Shown one piece after another: positions 22,800 to 30,878 of a stretch of 40,372 bases of DNA (position 1 is its first letter; each line of letters opens with the position of its first letter). A program made the translations under genes and the position numbers. The notes beneath the pieces were generated by a model that did not search any database, was not told the origin of the DNA, and saw only the letters and a list, made by a program, of their open reading frames with translations. Origin of the DNA: UKL13-3 sp964392775 (GTDB taxonomy: Bacteria; Bacteroidota; Bacteroidia; UKL13-3); contig CAYMRD010000024.1 in NCBI GenBank assembly GCA_964392775.1, forward strand, positions 1-40,372. The letters run 5' to 3'.

Positions 22800-23498
22800 A
22801 TGAATACGATCCTATTGATTGAAGACGAAATAAGTGTGGCGAATCTTGTAAAAAAAGGATTGGAAGAGGATGGATATGAAGTTTTGATTGCTCCTGATGA
22901 AATATTGGGCTTTGAGCTGTTAAATAAACATGCTATCCACCTTGTGATTTTGGACATTTTACTACCCAAAACAAACGGATTGGAGATTTGCAAAAAAATC
23001 AGAACAAGCCCATTTAAACAGTTGCCCATTTTGATGCTTACGGCTTTAGCAAGTGCCGAAAATGTGGTATTAGGATTGGACAGCGGTGCCGATGATTATC
23101 TGGCAAAGCCGTTTAAGCTCATTGAGCTCAAGGCCCGCATCCGAACCCTCCTGCGCAGAAAAGATGTAGTAGAAATAATCCCGCAGACTGATAATCACCG
23201 GTATATATTTGCCGATCTGGAGCTTGACGATTATACAAAAAAGGTTAACCGCGGAGGAAAAGAAATTTCACTTACTTCAACAGAATACCGGCTCTTGTTG
23301 ATGTTTTTAAAGAATCCTAAAAAAGTGATTTCCCGTTCCGACTTATTAGATGAAGTATGGGGAATTAATTTTGAAATAGGAACCAACGTGGTTGATGTTT
23401 ATGTTAATTATTTGCGAAAAAAAGTAGACCGTGATAATCCCAATAAGCTTATTCATACGGTTATTGGAATGGGCTATTCATTAAGAGAATCCGAATGA
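22800..23498 (+). CDS. OmpR-family response regulator
   Basis: DNA-binding regulator of 232 residues. The receiver domain has acidic residues E8-D9, phospho-acceptor Asp52 (V-I-L-D-I-L-L-P-K-T), the conserved Thr (L-M-L-T-A) and K-P-F. The C-terminal winged helix carries L-T-S-T-E-Y-R-L-L-L and ends H-T-V-I-G-M-G-Y-S-L-R. The kinase gene overlaps its last codons by 4 nt. Tandem TCTAAT sites at 11-bp spacing lie upstream of its promoter and again upstream of the USP-like operon that follows the kinase, so it most likely activates both. It is only distantly similar to the regulator at 8.8-9.5 kb. Confidence 0.95.
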   Translation: MNTILLIEDEISVANLVKKGLEEDGYEVLIAPDEILGFELLNKHAIHLVILDILLPKTNGLEICKKIRTSPFKQLPILMLTALASAENVVLGLDSGADDYLAKPFKLIELKARIRTLLRRKDVVEIIPQTDNHRYIFADLELDDYTKKVNRGGKEISLTSTEYRLLLMFLKNPKKVISRSDLLDEVWGINFEIGTNVVDVYVNYLRKKVDRDNPNKLIHTVIGMGYSLRESE

Positions 23499-24868
23499 AT
23501 ATTCAGCGTAAAACCATACTCCTTCTTGTAAGCATCTTTGTGGTGTACACACTGGTATTTAGTGCGTTTATCTACTATTCCATTTCAAACCATTCGGTTG
23601 CCGATTTTTACAAACGCCTCGAAATCAGAGCCGCCATTACGGCAAAAATTGTGCTTGAAGAAACCACGGATATCAGCACCATTAAGGAGATGCACCAGGA
23701 ATATCTGGAGAAGCTTCCAAACCAAAAGGAATACATCGTTGAAATCAACAAAAAGAACGAGTTTATTTACCACACAGCATTGCACCCTCCTGTTGAAGTT
23801 ATTGAGCTGATTCTGCGAAACAGCTCAGGTAACTACCAACAGGAAAGTCTTTTTTATTCGGGCATCTTGTATAAATCAACTCAGGGCAATCTTTATATTG
23901 TGGTTGTTTCAGCCGAAAATGCTTTTTACAAAGATCATATTTCCTATCTGCGTAATTTGCTGTTTACCTCGCTGGCTTATGCTCTTTTTTTAGTGGTGCT
24001 CATTTCCTTTCTAATCTCGCGAACAATTGTGCAGCCTGTTAAAAATATCATTTCCGAAGTTGGAAAAATAAGCACGGAGAACCTGCATTTACGGCTTGAT
24101 ACACCGAAGCAAAATGACTTTTTGAGCAATCTTACATCGACATTTAACAGCATGCTGGACAGAATTGAAACAGCATTCGAAACACAAAATAACTTTATCA
24201 GCAATGCTTCGCATGAGTTAAATACCCCCTTAACCTCCATTATTGGCGAGGCCGACTTTGCCCTCTCCAAACCAAGAACCAGTGAAGAATACGTATTGGC
24301 TCTAACCAAAATATTAGAGGAAGCAGAAACGCTGGACAAAAAAACGAAGGCGCTGCTTTTTCTGGCACAAACAGGCTATAATGGCAAAACTCAAAAATTC
24401 GACAAAATACGTATCGATCAACTTATTCTGGATGTGATAGAGACTGTTCAGAAAATAAATACACAATTTAAAATCAGCCTTGATTTCAGCTTATTACCCG
24501 AGAATCCTGAAAAACTCAAAGTAAAAGGAAACGAACAATTACTGCATTTAGCCTTGTCTAATATTGTGATAAACGCGTGCAAATATTCGAATGAACAAAC
24601 GGTTACCGTTTCACTCGGAGCATCCGATAATGTTGCAATTATAATCGTACGGGATTCGGGCATAGGCATTCCTCCCGATGAGCTGCAGTACATTTACCAT
24701 CCTTACTTTCGCGCGTCCAATACCGAAAACTATGATGGCTTTGGAATTGGTTTGCCTTTGGCCCGAAATATTGTATTGATGCATGACGGTCATCTGGAAG
24801 TAAACTCTCTGCTCGGCAAAGGAACCTCTGTTCAGCTTACCATTCCATTGGGAAAATACAAACTCTAA
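23495..24868 (+). CDS. Sensor histidine kinase with HAMP domain
   Basis: A 457-residue membrane kinase partnered with the preceding regulator (4-nt overlap, ATGA). It has one membrane helix at residues about 8-29, a periplasmic sensor of roughly 120 residues, and a second helix at about 152-176. A HAMP linker starting R-T-I-V-Q-P-V leads into HisKA with His240 in N-A-S-H-E-L-N-T-P-L. The HATPase domain has the N-box (N-I-V-I-N-A-C-K-Y-S), D-S-G-I-G-I-P and G-F-G-I-G-L-P-L-A-R. The sensor domain is not recognisable, so the signal is unknown. The last codons and stop overlap the first TCTAAT copy of the downstream operator array. Confidence 0.95.
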   Translation: MNIQRKTILLLVSIFVVYTLVFSAFIYYSISNHSVADFYKRLEIRAAITAKIVLEETTDISTIKEMHQEYLEKLPNQKEYIVEINKKNEFIYHTALHPPVEVIELILRNSSGNYQQESLFYSGILYKSTQGNLYIVVVSAENAFYKDHISYLRNLLFTSLAYALFLVVLISFLISRTIVQPVKNIISEVGKISTENLHLRLDTPKQNDFLSNLTSTFNSMLDRIETAFETQNNFISNASHELNTPLTSIIGEADFALSKPRTSEEYVLALTKILEEAETLDKKTKALLFLAQTGYNGKTQKFDKIRIDQLILDVIETVQKINTQFKISLDFSLLPENPEKLKVKGNEQLLHLALSNIVINACKYSNEQTVTVSLGASDNVAIIIVRDSGIGIPPDELQYIYHPYFRASNTENYDGFGIGLPLARNIVLMHDGHLEVNSLLGKGTSVQLTIPLGKYKL

Positions 24869-24952
24869 TCATTTTCTAATCTCTGCATCTAAAATCTAAC
24901 ATGATTCTAATGTTCCTTTAAGTAGCCTCTAATACAAGTGGTGATTCCTTTG
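24864..24952 (+). promoter_or_regulatory. TCTAAT operator array and promoter of the USP-like operon
   Basis: TCTAAT/TCTAAC cores lie at 24864, 24875, 24895, 24906 and 24928 (plus TCTAAA at 24888). Spacings of 11, 11 and 22 bp place most of them on one DNA face. A -7-like TTCCTTTG at 24945-24952 lies 20 nt before ATG 24973. The 24895/24906 pair sits 33 bp before this -7 box, against 31 bp at the regulator's own promoter. Confidence 0.6.
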
Positions 24953-24972
24953 TTGCATTAATAACACAACAA

Positions 24973-25470
24973 ATGAAACCATTTAAAAAAGTGCTTATTC
25001 CCACCGATTTTTCAATTGCTTCGTTAAACCTGGTAAGGGAAGCAGCCGAGCAGGCGGCCGATCATAAATTGGAAATTGTACTCATTTACGGCCTTCATTT
25101 GTCGTCTTCAATTACCGAACTGCTCTTTTTCTCTAAGAATAAAGTCATCAACTCCCTTCAATCTGCCGATTTTATGGAAGCATGCAGTTTGCTTAAAAAT
25201 AAATATCTCTCCAAAATAGATTCAATACATCCCGATTTATTGATAGGGAACAACAGGAACTATTTACATCATTATCTGGAAGCCGAAGGCTTTGATACGA
25301 TTTATGTACCGGCCAACTATAAACTAAACGACATCAGCCGGCAATACTTTGACCCGACACCCTTGCTTTACAAAGCAGAAATGGGTGTAACAATGCTGAA
25401 CTGGCCGGGGTCTTCCCAAATGCCTTTTGTTATTACCAATCAATTGTCAGACTTATTTCTACCCGGCTGA
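24973..25470 (+). CDS. Universal stress protein-like protein
   Basis: A 165-residue cytoplasmic protein with the UspA-type beginning K-V-L-I-P-T-D-F-S-I-A-S-L-N-L-V-R-E-A-A (first strand and Asp of the nucleotide fold) and alternating strands and helices after it. The C-terminal ATP-binding loop of UspA proteins (G-x2-G-x9-G-S/T) is not visible, so it probably does not bind ATP in the usual way. It opens a three-gene operon, with the next gene 1 nt after its stop (TGATATG). The promoter region carries the TCTAAT sites shared with the two-component pair upstream, which suggests induction by whatever that kinase senses. Confidence 0.8.
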   Translation: MKPFKKVLIPTDFSIASLNLVREAAEQAADHKLEIVLIYGLHLSSSITELLFFSKNKVINSLQSADFMEACSLLKNKYLSKIDSIHPDLLIGNNRNYLHHYLEAEGFDTIYVPANYKLNDISRQYFDPTPLLYKAEMGVTMLNWPGSSQMPFVITNQLSDLFLPG

Positions 25471-25471
25471 T

Positions 25472-25930
25472 ATGCGGTTCATTATCATGTCATATTGCAT
25501 ATTGGGCTTCTTCGCTATTGGAAGCATCTATATTATTACACATTCCCAAAATCATGAGGTATCCATACTGGGGAAATGGAAAGAAGTTGCCTGGGAATAC
25601 GAAAAAGTGGATGCCGGAAACTCTGCATTTATGAATATCAACAATAATCAAAAAGCAGAAGCATGGAAAAATATCACACTCCACCAAGCTGAAGTTTGGG
25701 AGTTTATGCCGGATAAAACAGTAAAGCTTTTTAGCAATAATCAACTCATTGAAAACATGAGATGGAATATTAAAGGAAGAGGAAATATACTAGAGCTTAA
25801 CCATTACAATAACCGGAAAGAAAGTTACCAAATACAAGAAATTAATGATGACCTGCTCATCATCCACTTTAACCTCGATTTACAGGTAAGAGGAATTGTA
25901 AAAATGACCTTTAAACGAATTAAATCTTAA
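25472..25930 (+). CDS. Lipocalin-like membrane-anchored or secreted protein
   Basis: A 152-residue protein with a hydrophobic N-terminal segment (residues about 3-23) that serves as signal peptide or anchor, then a small beta domain starting I-L-G-K-W-K-E-V and continuing E-V-W-E-F...V-K-L-F...M-R-W-N-I-K-G-R-G-N-I-L-E-L. That pattern is typical of the lipocalin-like domains of Bacteroidota. The ligand is unknown. The start is ATG 25472, 1 nt after the USP-like stop; a longer in-frame reading begins inside that gene and is rejected. It is co-transcribed with the USP-like gene before it and the DUF1275 gene 2 nt after it. Confidence 0.7.
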   Translation: MRFIIMSYCILGFFAIGSIYIITHSQNHEVSILGKWKEVAWEYEKVDAGNSAFMNINNNQKAEAWKNITLHQAEVWEFMPDKTVKLFSNNQLIENMRWNIKGRGNILELNHYNNRKESYQIQEINDDLLIIHFNLDLQVRGIVKMTFKRIKS

Positions 25931-25932
25931 CA

Positions 25933-26664
25933 ATGCTACGAAAATACAGTAATTACAGAACGCTTGATGACAATCTGAAACTGGGGGTACTAACTGCTTT
26001 TTCGGCAGGAATGGTGAATGTAATTTCCGTGATTGTATTTTTCGCCTTTACATCAAACGTTACCGGCCATTATGCAATATTAGCGCAAGAGATTGCACGT
26101 GGTAACTGGAACGAAGCAGCCATTGTATTTATATGGATTTTACTGTTTTTTCTTGGCAACTTTACATCCAATTTGTTTGTGGTTCATGGCAATGGAAAAG
26201 CAAGGCGTTTTTTAGCACATTCAATACCTCTTATGCTGGAAATTTTGTGCCTGCTGTTTGTTGGAATTTACCTGCAATATTTTTATTCCAACAGTTTGCA
26301 GGAAACAGAATCTTTGATTGCGATGATGCTGTTTGCAATGGGTTTGCAAAACGGGCTTACGGCTAGCATTTCAAATTTTTCGGTTAAAACAACGCATTTA
26401 ACAGGTCTGACCACCGATTTAGGAATTTTATTTTCTATGTTTACAAGGGCCGAATACCGTAAGAACAGAGAGCTGATAAACAAAGCCAAACTGCTTTCGA
26501 GCATTGTAAGCTCCTATATGCTCGGTGGTATTATTGCAGGAATCGTTTATTACAAATTTCAAACAACAATCTTTTATGTTGTTTCATTAGTGCTCTGTTT
26601 TATCCTTGTGTACGATTATTACATATTACTCAAAGAAATGCGTAAAAACCGTGGAGCTATATAA
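25933..26664 (+). CDS. YoaK-family (DUF1275) membrane protein
   Basis: An inner-membrane protein of 243 residues with six or seven transmembrane helices. The family pattern is clear: L-T-A-F-S-A-G-M-V-N-V-I in the first helix, F-T-S-N-V-T-G-H-Y in the loop after it, F-A-M-G-L-Q-N-G-L-T-A-S-I and T-T-H-L-T-G-L-T-T-D-L-G further on. DUF1275 proteins are widespread and uncharacterised; transport is suspected. It is the last gene of the USP-like/lipocalin-like operon and ends 10 bp from a convergent gene, with no terminator seen between them. Confidence 0.9.
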   Translation: MLRKYSNYRTLDDNLKLGVLTAFSAGMVNVISVIVFFAFTSNVTGHYAILAQEIARGNWNEAAIVFIWILLFFLGNFTSNLFVVHGNGKARRFLAHSIPLMLEILCLLFVGIYLQYFYSNSLQETESLIAMMLFAMGLQNGLTASISNFSVKTTHLTGLTTDLGILFSMFTRAEYRKNRELINKAKLLSSIVSSYMLGGIIAGIVYYKFQTTIFYVVSLVLCFILVYDYYILLKEMRKNRGAI

Positions 26665-26674
26665 GCTAACGATA

Positions 26675-28108
26675 TTACTTACCTCTTCCCTGCAAAATAA
26701 TTTTAACCGTGTATATCAGGATGCGCACATCAACTGCAAGGGAAATATTTTCGATATAGAGAATATCAAACTTAAGTCGTTCCACCATCTGCTCCACATT
26801 TTCGGCATAACCGTATTTTACTTGCCCCCACGAGGTAATACCGGGACGAACACGTTGCAACTGTTTATAATGCGGAGCAATTTTTACAATCTGATCAATG
26901 AAAAATTTACGCTCCGGACGAGGTCCGACTAAACTCATATCACCAATCAGCACATTGTAAAACTGAGGCAATTCATCCATGCGGTATTTGCGCAATATTT
27001 TCCCAACGGGCGTTACCCGTTTATCATCCTGCTGAGCAAGTTTAGGTCCGTCAGCTTCGGCATTCACATACATGCTGCGAAACTTGTAAATGAAGAACGG
27101 TTTACCGTGCAAACCAATGCGGATTTGTTTAAAGAAAACTGACCCGGGGGATGAAAATTTCACTGCAAGCATCAATACAATGTACAATGGTGAAAATAAC
27201 AGCAGAACAAACAAGGCAATCAGGATATCACTCAACCGCTTAACCACCTTTTGCCATTGTGGCAAAATATCGGGTTTGATTTCAATAAGAGCGGTGCCCA
27301 TCACATTCTGCATCTTCACCGAACCCGACAGCATATCATAAATATCCGGGATAATTTTAAGAATCACACTTTCCCCTTCCAGCAAATTATTGACCCGGAT
27401 AATATCAGCGTGATTCGTGCTTTCAATAGCCAAAATCACTTCTTCAATCTGATGTCTGGCAATAATTGCAGGCAATTGCTCATACGTTCCCAACTGAGGC
27501 ATTTTACCTGTAAGAGCGCCATCATCATTGGTTGCACTTACAAATCCTTTGAGCATATATCCCTGCGGAAATTTCTCCGTCATAAATTCATCATACAGTG
27601 CCAGCGCTTTGTGGTTGTTCCCAACCAAAATAGCCGGAAAGCCAATATGCCGGTGTACCAATAACCGTTTGATATAAGTAGCCGAAATCAAGCGAACACC
27701 CATGGTAAGTCCATAGTGCAATGCAAACAAAGTGAGCAATGAATAATAATAATCCTGATAGCCCGTAACCTTATCATCCAGCAGCAACAGGAAAAACAAA
27801 ATGATTACCCCAAATGCGGTGAGCGAAAAAGTTTGAGTAAGTTCTTTGAGCCTTGATCTGCGCCATACATCAGTGTAGTTACCGGCTAAATAATAGAGAA
27901 CAATCCAGTAGAGTGGAATATACAACAGCCCTACAAACAATTTTTGGTCGGTTGCCACCGGAATTTCATACCCGGCTACTTTATCAATATCAATAAATAG
28001 TTTACGGTACCAGAAAAAACCGAACCATGCCGCGCATGAAGTGAGGTAATCAAGTAATACCAATAAAATGGTGTGTATTTTTTTTGTTTGTTTCAGGTTC
28101 ATATACAT
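26675..28108 (-). CDS. Polyprenyl-phosphate sugar-1-phosphate transferase (WcaJ/WbaP-like)
   Basis: Starts exopolysaccharide or O-antigen repeat-unit synthesis by transferring a sugar-1-phosphate from a UDP-sugar to undecaprenyl phosphate at the inner membrane. In 477 residues it has four N-terminal membrane helices, a central Rossmann-like CoA-binding-type domain (I-L-V-G-N-N-H-K-A-L), a fifth hydrophobic segment, and the C-terminal catalytic bacterial sugar transferase domain with F-F-K-Q-I-R-I-G, F-Y-I-K-F-R-S-M-like F-I-Y-K-F-R-S-M, K-Y-R-M-D-E-L-P-Q and S-L-V-G-P-R-P-E. The sugar is unknown. Its ATG overlaps the lipoprotein stop by 1 nt (TGATG), so the two are coupled. A second ATG at 28102 is possible. 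No glycosyltransferase genes accompany it here. Confidence 0.93.
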   Translation of the reverse strand: MYMNLKQTKKIHTILLVLLDYLTSCAAWFGFFWYRKLFIDIDKVAGYEIPVATDQKLFVGLLYIPLYWIVLYYLAGNYTDVWRRSRLKELTQTFSLTAFGVIILFFLLLLDDKVTGYQDYYYSLLTLFALHYGLTMGVRLISATYIKRLLVHRHIGFPAILVGNNHKALALYDEFMTEKFPQGYMLKGFVSATNDDGALTGKMPQLGTYEQLPAIIARHQIEEVILAIESTNHADIIRVNNLLEGESVILKIIPDIYDMLSGSVKMQNVMGTALIEIKPDILPQWQKVVKRLSDILIALFVLLLFSPLYIVLMLAVKFSSPGSVFFKQIRIGLHGKPFFIYKFRSMYVNAEADGPKLAQQDDKRVTPVGKILRKYRMDELPQFYNVLIGDMSLVGPRPERKFFIDQIVKIAPHYKQLQRVRPGITSWGQVKYGYAENVEQMVERLKFDILYIENISLAVDVRILIYTVKIILQGRGK

Positions 28109-29001
28109 CAGCCTTTAAGGCCAATCAGTTTTATGTTATCAATATAAACATCGGGCACCACATTGTCGATATTATACAAGCCAATGTAGATAATATAAGT
28201 AGTACCTGCCCTCCGAGAAGAAACCTCATCCGTTAACTCTATATATACTTTTTTCCAGGTAGAAGTTGGATACAATTGAATCACAGAGTTTGCAGAACTT
28301 GCATTTCCGGTTACCGGGTCAATATAATAATAGCCGATATCCATATTGATATTGCTCTTAAAGTCAATTTCGATATAAGCCGGAGTTCCCTGACCGACCA
28401 ATGAATAAGGACTGGCTATGGGTGTTATCAATTGTAACAACTGATGAGCGGGGGCTATTTCAATTTTACCACAATAGTTTCCTGTTCTCCACGCGCGGGC
28501 ATCATTAACCGGCAAAATAGTATCTCCGGGCAGGTAATAGCTGGAATTGACCGTAAAGGTGCGTGAGATACGGTCAAAATCTTCTATGAACTTAAAATCC
28601 ACATTAGGCAAATACCTGAACTCTGGATAAATAGTATCTATTTTCCCGGCTCTTAAATCCCGTATTTCAGTATGTGTAGCCATCAGCGGATACGCTCTGC
28701 GCTTATCGTTTTGCCCGGTAACGGCAATACCTGCATCTACCCTTATTTCGGTAAGCCCAACAGATTGAACAGGAATCAATGAAGGTAGCCCGATTCCGCC
28801 AAGCAATGCCCCCGAATTGGAAATCCACATATCATTAAACGCTTGGGAAGCGGCCCCCTGTGTATTGGAGTCGGTTACGTAGGTATAAGAAGGCACACAA
28901 ACATAAGATGGAACCATAACAGCATCCTCTCCTACCATCCCGCATGAATGGAACATCATGGCCAATACAGCCAAAATGATATAAGATAACGTTGACTTCA
29001 A
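28108..29001 (-). CDS. Predicted lipoprotein of unknown function
   Basis: A 297-residue protein with a signal peptide and lipobox ending at Cys20 (M-M-F-H-S-C). The rest is beta-rich; the last 120 residues (D-F-K-S-N-I-N-M-D-I-G-Y...W-K-K-V-Y-I-E-L...V-Y-I-D-N-I-K-L) resemble a jelly-roll carbohydrate-binding module ending in the common D-N-I-K-L strand. The likely location is the outer-membrane or periplasmic face, and binding of an envelope glycan is a guess supported by its coupling to a sugar transferase gene. No ATG is available at the N-terminus; TTG 29001 gives the full signal peptide and lies 7 nt after an exact TAAATTTG promoter box. Confidence 0.75.
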   Translation of the reverse strand: MKSTLSYIILAVLAMMFHSCGMVGEDAVMVPSYVCVPSYTYVTDSNTQGAASQAFNDMWISNSGALLGGIGLPSLIPVQSVGLTEIRVDAGIAVTGQNDKRRAYPLMATHTEIRDLRAGKIDTIYPEFRYLPNVDFKFIEDFDRISRTFTVNSSYYLPGDTILPVNDARAWRTGNYCGKIEIAPAHQLLQLITPIASPYSLVGQGTPAYIEIDFKSNINMDIGYYYIDPVTGNASSANSVIQLYPTSTWKKVYIELTDEVSSRRAGTTYIIYIGLYNIDNVVPDVYIDNIKLIGLKG

Positions 29002-29008
29002 GATGCGG

Positions 29009-29016
29009 CAAATTTA
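29009..29016 (-). promoter_or_regulatory. -7 promoter element of the lipoprotein-sugar transferase operon
   Basis: Minus strand TAAATTTG, an exact TAnnTTTG match, 7 nt before the TTG start at 29001. No convincing -33 element at 17-23 bp. Confidence 0.5.
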
Positions 29017-29039
29017 GGGTTATCCCTCAAATAAACGCA

Positions 29040-29978
29040 TTAAGAGTCGAACAAAGTGCTGGGGTGTAATTTTTCGATGATCTGATGTGCAATACGAAGC
29101 GATTGGTAAGACTGATAAGTATCCTGAGTGATACGTTTCCTGCTGAGAATTGCCTGTGCAAAATCCTCCAGCTCAAGCTTCACCACATCCTGTATCCGGG
29201 TCCGCGACTGATTGACCGGCTGCTCTTTGTATTCGCCTGTTTCGGTTTTGATCAGTCTGGTCAGATCAAACTTCTCCAGATCGAGTGTGATCAGTTCATT
29301 TTTCTGGTATACTTTGAGGCTGTCACTATCGGCTTTCTCAAAATTACCGCAGTTGATATTGGCAATGCAGCCGTTTTCAAACTCAATGCGCACATTGATA
29401 AAATCGGCATACTCATTAAATACTTTGGAAGCATTGGATACCACCTTGCGCACATTGCTGCCCACAATGGATATAAGCAAATCAACATCAAGCAATACCA
29501 TTCCAAATATGATAGAGTCGTTTGAAATGCTGAGCACCTTATTCTTAAAACGATTGCACTCTATATAAGTAGGTTTTTTGACCAGCCTTCTCAATGCTTT
29601 AATCTCGGGATGAAATTTTTCTTCATGCAATATTTTGAGACAGACATTGGCCTCAATCGCAAGGTCATTCAGTTGTTTTGCTTCCCGAATATCCTCACTC
29701 AACAATCCATTCAGCATCACATGCACCGATTGCATAATTGATTGTGAGGCATATTTAAAATGTGTGCCAACCGGAGAAGCAACATCAACAGCATCGGCTC
29801 TATTAAGAAGGTCTTGCAACGATTCGAAACAGGCAATCTGAAACTCATTTGCGAGCAATTGTGCATTCTCCGCATCATGGTCAAACAATCCTACGATTTC
29901 AAAATCGGGTATCTGCCGGAGTTGCATAATATGCCTCTTGCTTAATTCATTTGCACCTATGATTCCTATCTTTATCAT
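29040..29978 (-). CDS. Gfo/Idh/MocA-family protein lacking the usual catalytic motifs
   Basis: A 312-residue protein that aligns by eye along its length with Bacteroidota Gfo/Idh/MocA sugar dehydrogenases: a Rossmann N-terminus (M-I-K-I-G-I-I-G-A-N-E-L-S-K-R-H), the V-A-S-P-V-G-T-H segment and the C-terminal beta-sheet domain (I-E-F-E-N-G-C-I-A-N-I). Key residues are missing. The G-x-G-x-x-G dinucleotide loop reads G-A-N-E-L-S, the catalytic E-K-P is N-G-L at 90-92, and the His of the H-D-x-D motif is Leu163. It is therefore probably not a normal NAD(P)-dependent oxidoreductase. ATG 29978 is chosen over an upstream TTG because it begins the Rossmann strand. It lies upstream of the lipoprotein and sugar transferase genes on the same strand. 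Confidence 0.8.
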   Translation of the reverse strand: MIKIGIIGANELSKRHIMQLRQIPDFEIVGLFDHDAENAQLLANEFQIACFESLQDLLNRADAVDVASPVGTHFKYASQSIMQSVHVMLNGLLSEDIREAKQLNDLAIEANVCLKILHEEKFHPEIKALRRLVKKPTYIECNRFKNKVLSISNDSIIFGMVLLDVDLLISIVGSNVRKVVSNASKVFNEYADFINVRIEFENGCIANINCGNFEKADSDSLKVYQKNELITLDLEKFDLTRLIKTETGEYKEQPVNQSRTRIQDVVKLELEDFAQAILSRKRITQDTYQSYQSLRIAHQIIEKLHPSTLFDS

Positions 29979-30151
29979 TCTCATCTCAAAATTGAATGCT
30001 TTCAAACGTTTTACCACCGACACTTATACACGGATAATCACTGCCAAGTATTGAAAAAAACAGAAAACTATACACATCGCCAAAGCCTTTTCACGGGTTG
30101 TTTACAACTGCCCTCCCTGCAATCCCCGTTTGTGTGTTACTTGCAGGCAAT

Positions 30152-30802
30152 ATGATAGACGATTACAAGCACAAAGGCGCCCGAAAAAAACTGATTGACC
30201 TGTTGGTAAGCAAAGGCATTACCGACACCCGGGTATTGTCGGCTATGCTGGCTGTGCCCCGCCACTATTTCTTTCCAAAAACCTTTCACTCTCATGCTTA
30301 TGAGGATAAAGCCTTCCCGATTGGTGAAGGGCAAACCATTTCGCAGCCTTATACCGTTGCTTACCAAACTCAGGTATTGCACGTAAACAAAGGCGACAAA
30401 GTATTGGAGATTGGGACGGGAAGCGGGTATCAGGCTTCTATCCTGCTTGAAATGGGCGCAAAGGTATACAGTATTGAGCGGCATGAATCCTTGTCGCGCA
30501 AAGCGGCTGTGATGCTCGAAAAACTTGGATACAAACCCATCTTAAAATGTGGGGATGGCACCAAAGGCTGGATTGAAAAAGCACCCTTCGATAAAATTAT
30601 CGTAACTGCAGGAGCACCCGTGGTTCCCGAAACACTGGTTGCACAGCTTAAAGTGGGTGGCATTATGGTGATACCGGTTGGTGATAACAAAAAACAGAAG
30701 ATGCTCAGCATCATCAAAACATCAGAAACCGGAACAGAAACGATTGAACTAGACTATTTCGCCTTTGTACCGCTGATTGGCGAAAAGGGCTGGAAAAAAT
30801 AA
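30152..30802 (+). CDS. pcm: Protein-L-isoaspartate O-methyltransferase
   Basis: Repairs age-damaged proteins by methylating L-isoaspartyl residues with S-adenosylmethionine. The 216-residue length is typical. The SAM-binding motif I reads V-L-E-I-G-T-G-S-G-Y-Q-A-S; the family-specific segment before it is G-E-G-Q-T-I-S-Q-P-Y-T-V-A; later G-D-G-T-K-G-W and I-I-V-T-A-G-A-P occur. ATG 30152 (M-I-D-D-Y-K-H-K-G) is preferred; the longer frame from 30098 adds residues not expected in a cytoplasmic enzyme. It stands alone, convergent with the lytic transglycosylase gene, and both end at a shared bidirectional terminator. Confidence 0.95.
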   Translation: MIDDYKHKGARKKLIDLLVSKGITDTRVLSAMLAVPRHYFFPKTFHSHAYEDKAFPIGEGQTISQPYTVAYQTQVLHVNKGDKVLEIGTGSGYQASILLEMGAKVYSIERHESLSRKAAVMLEKLGYKPILKCGDGTKGWIEKAPFDKIIVTAGAPVVPETLVAQLKVGGIMVIPVGDNKKQKMLSIIKTSETGTETIELDYFAFVPLIGEKGWKK

Positions 30803-30815
30803 AAACACTTCAAAC

Positions 30816-30855
30816 AAAAATCCCCGAACTACTGCCTTGCAATTCGGGGATTTTT
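30816..30855. terminator. Bidirectional terminator between pcm and the lytic transglycosylase gene
   Basis: A perfect 13-bp stem, AAAAATCCCCGAA at 30816-30828 with its complement at 30843-30855 and a 14-nt loop. A/T tracts flank the GC-rich part on both sides, so it can work in both directions. Confidence 0.9.
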
Positions 30856-30878
30856 GTTGTTCAATAAAGAACCAATTA

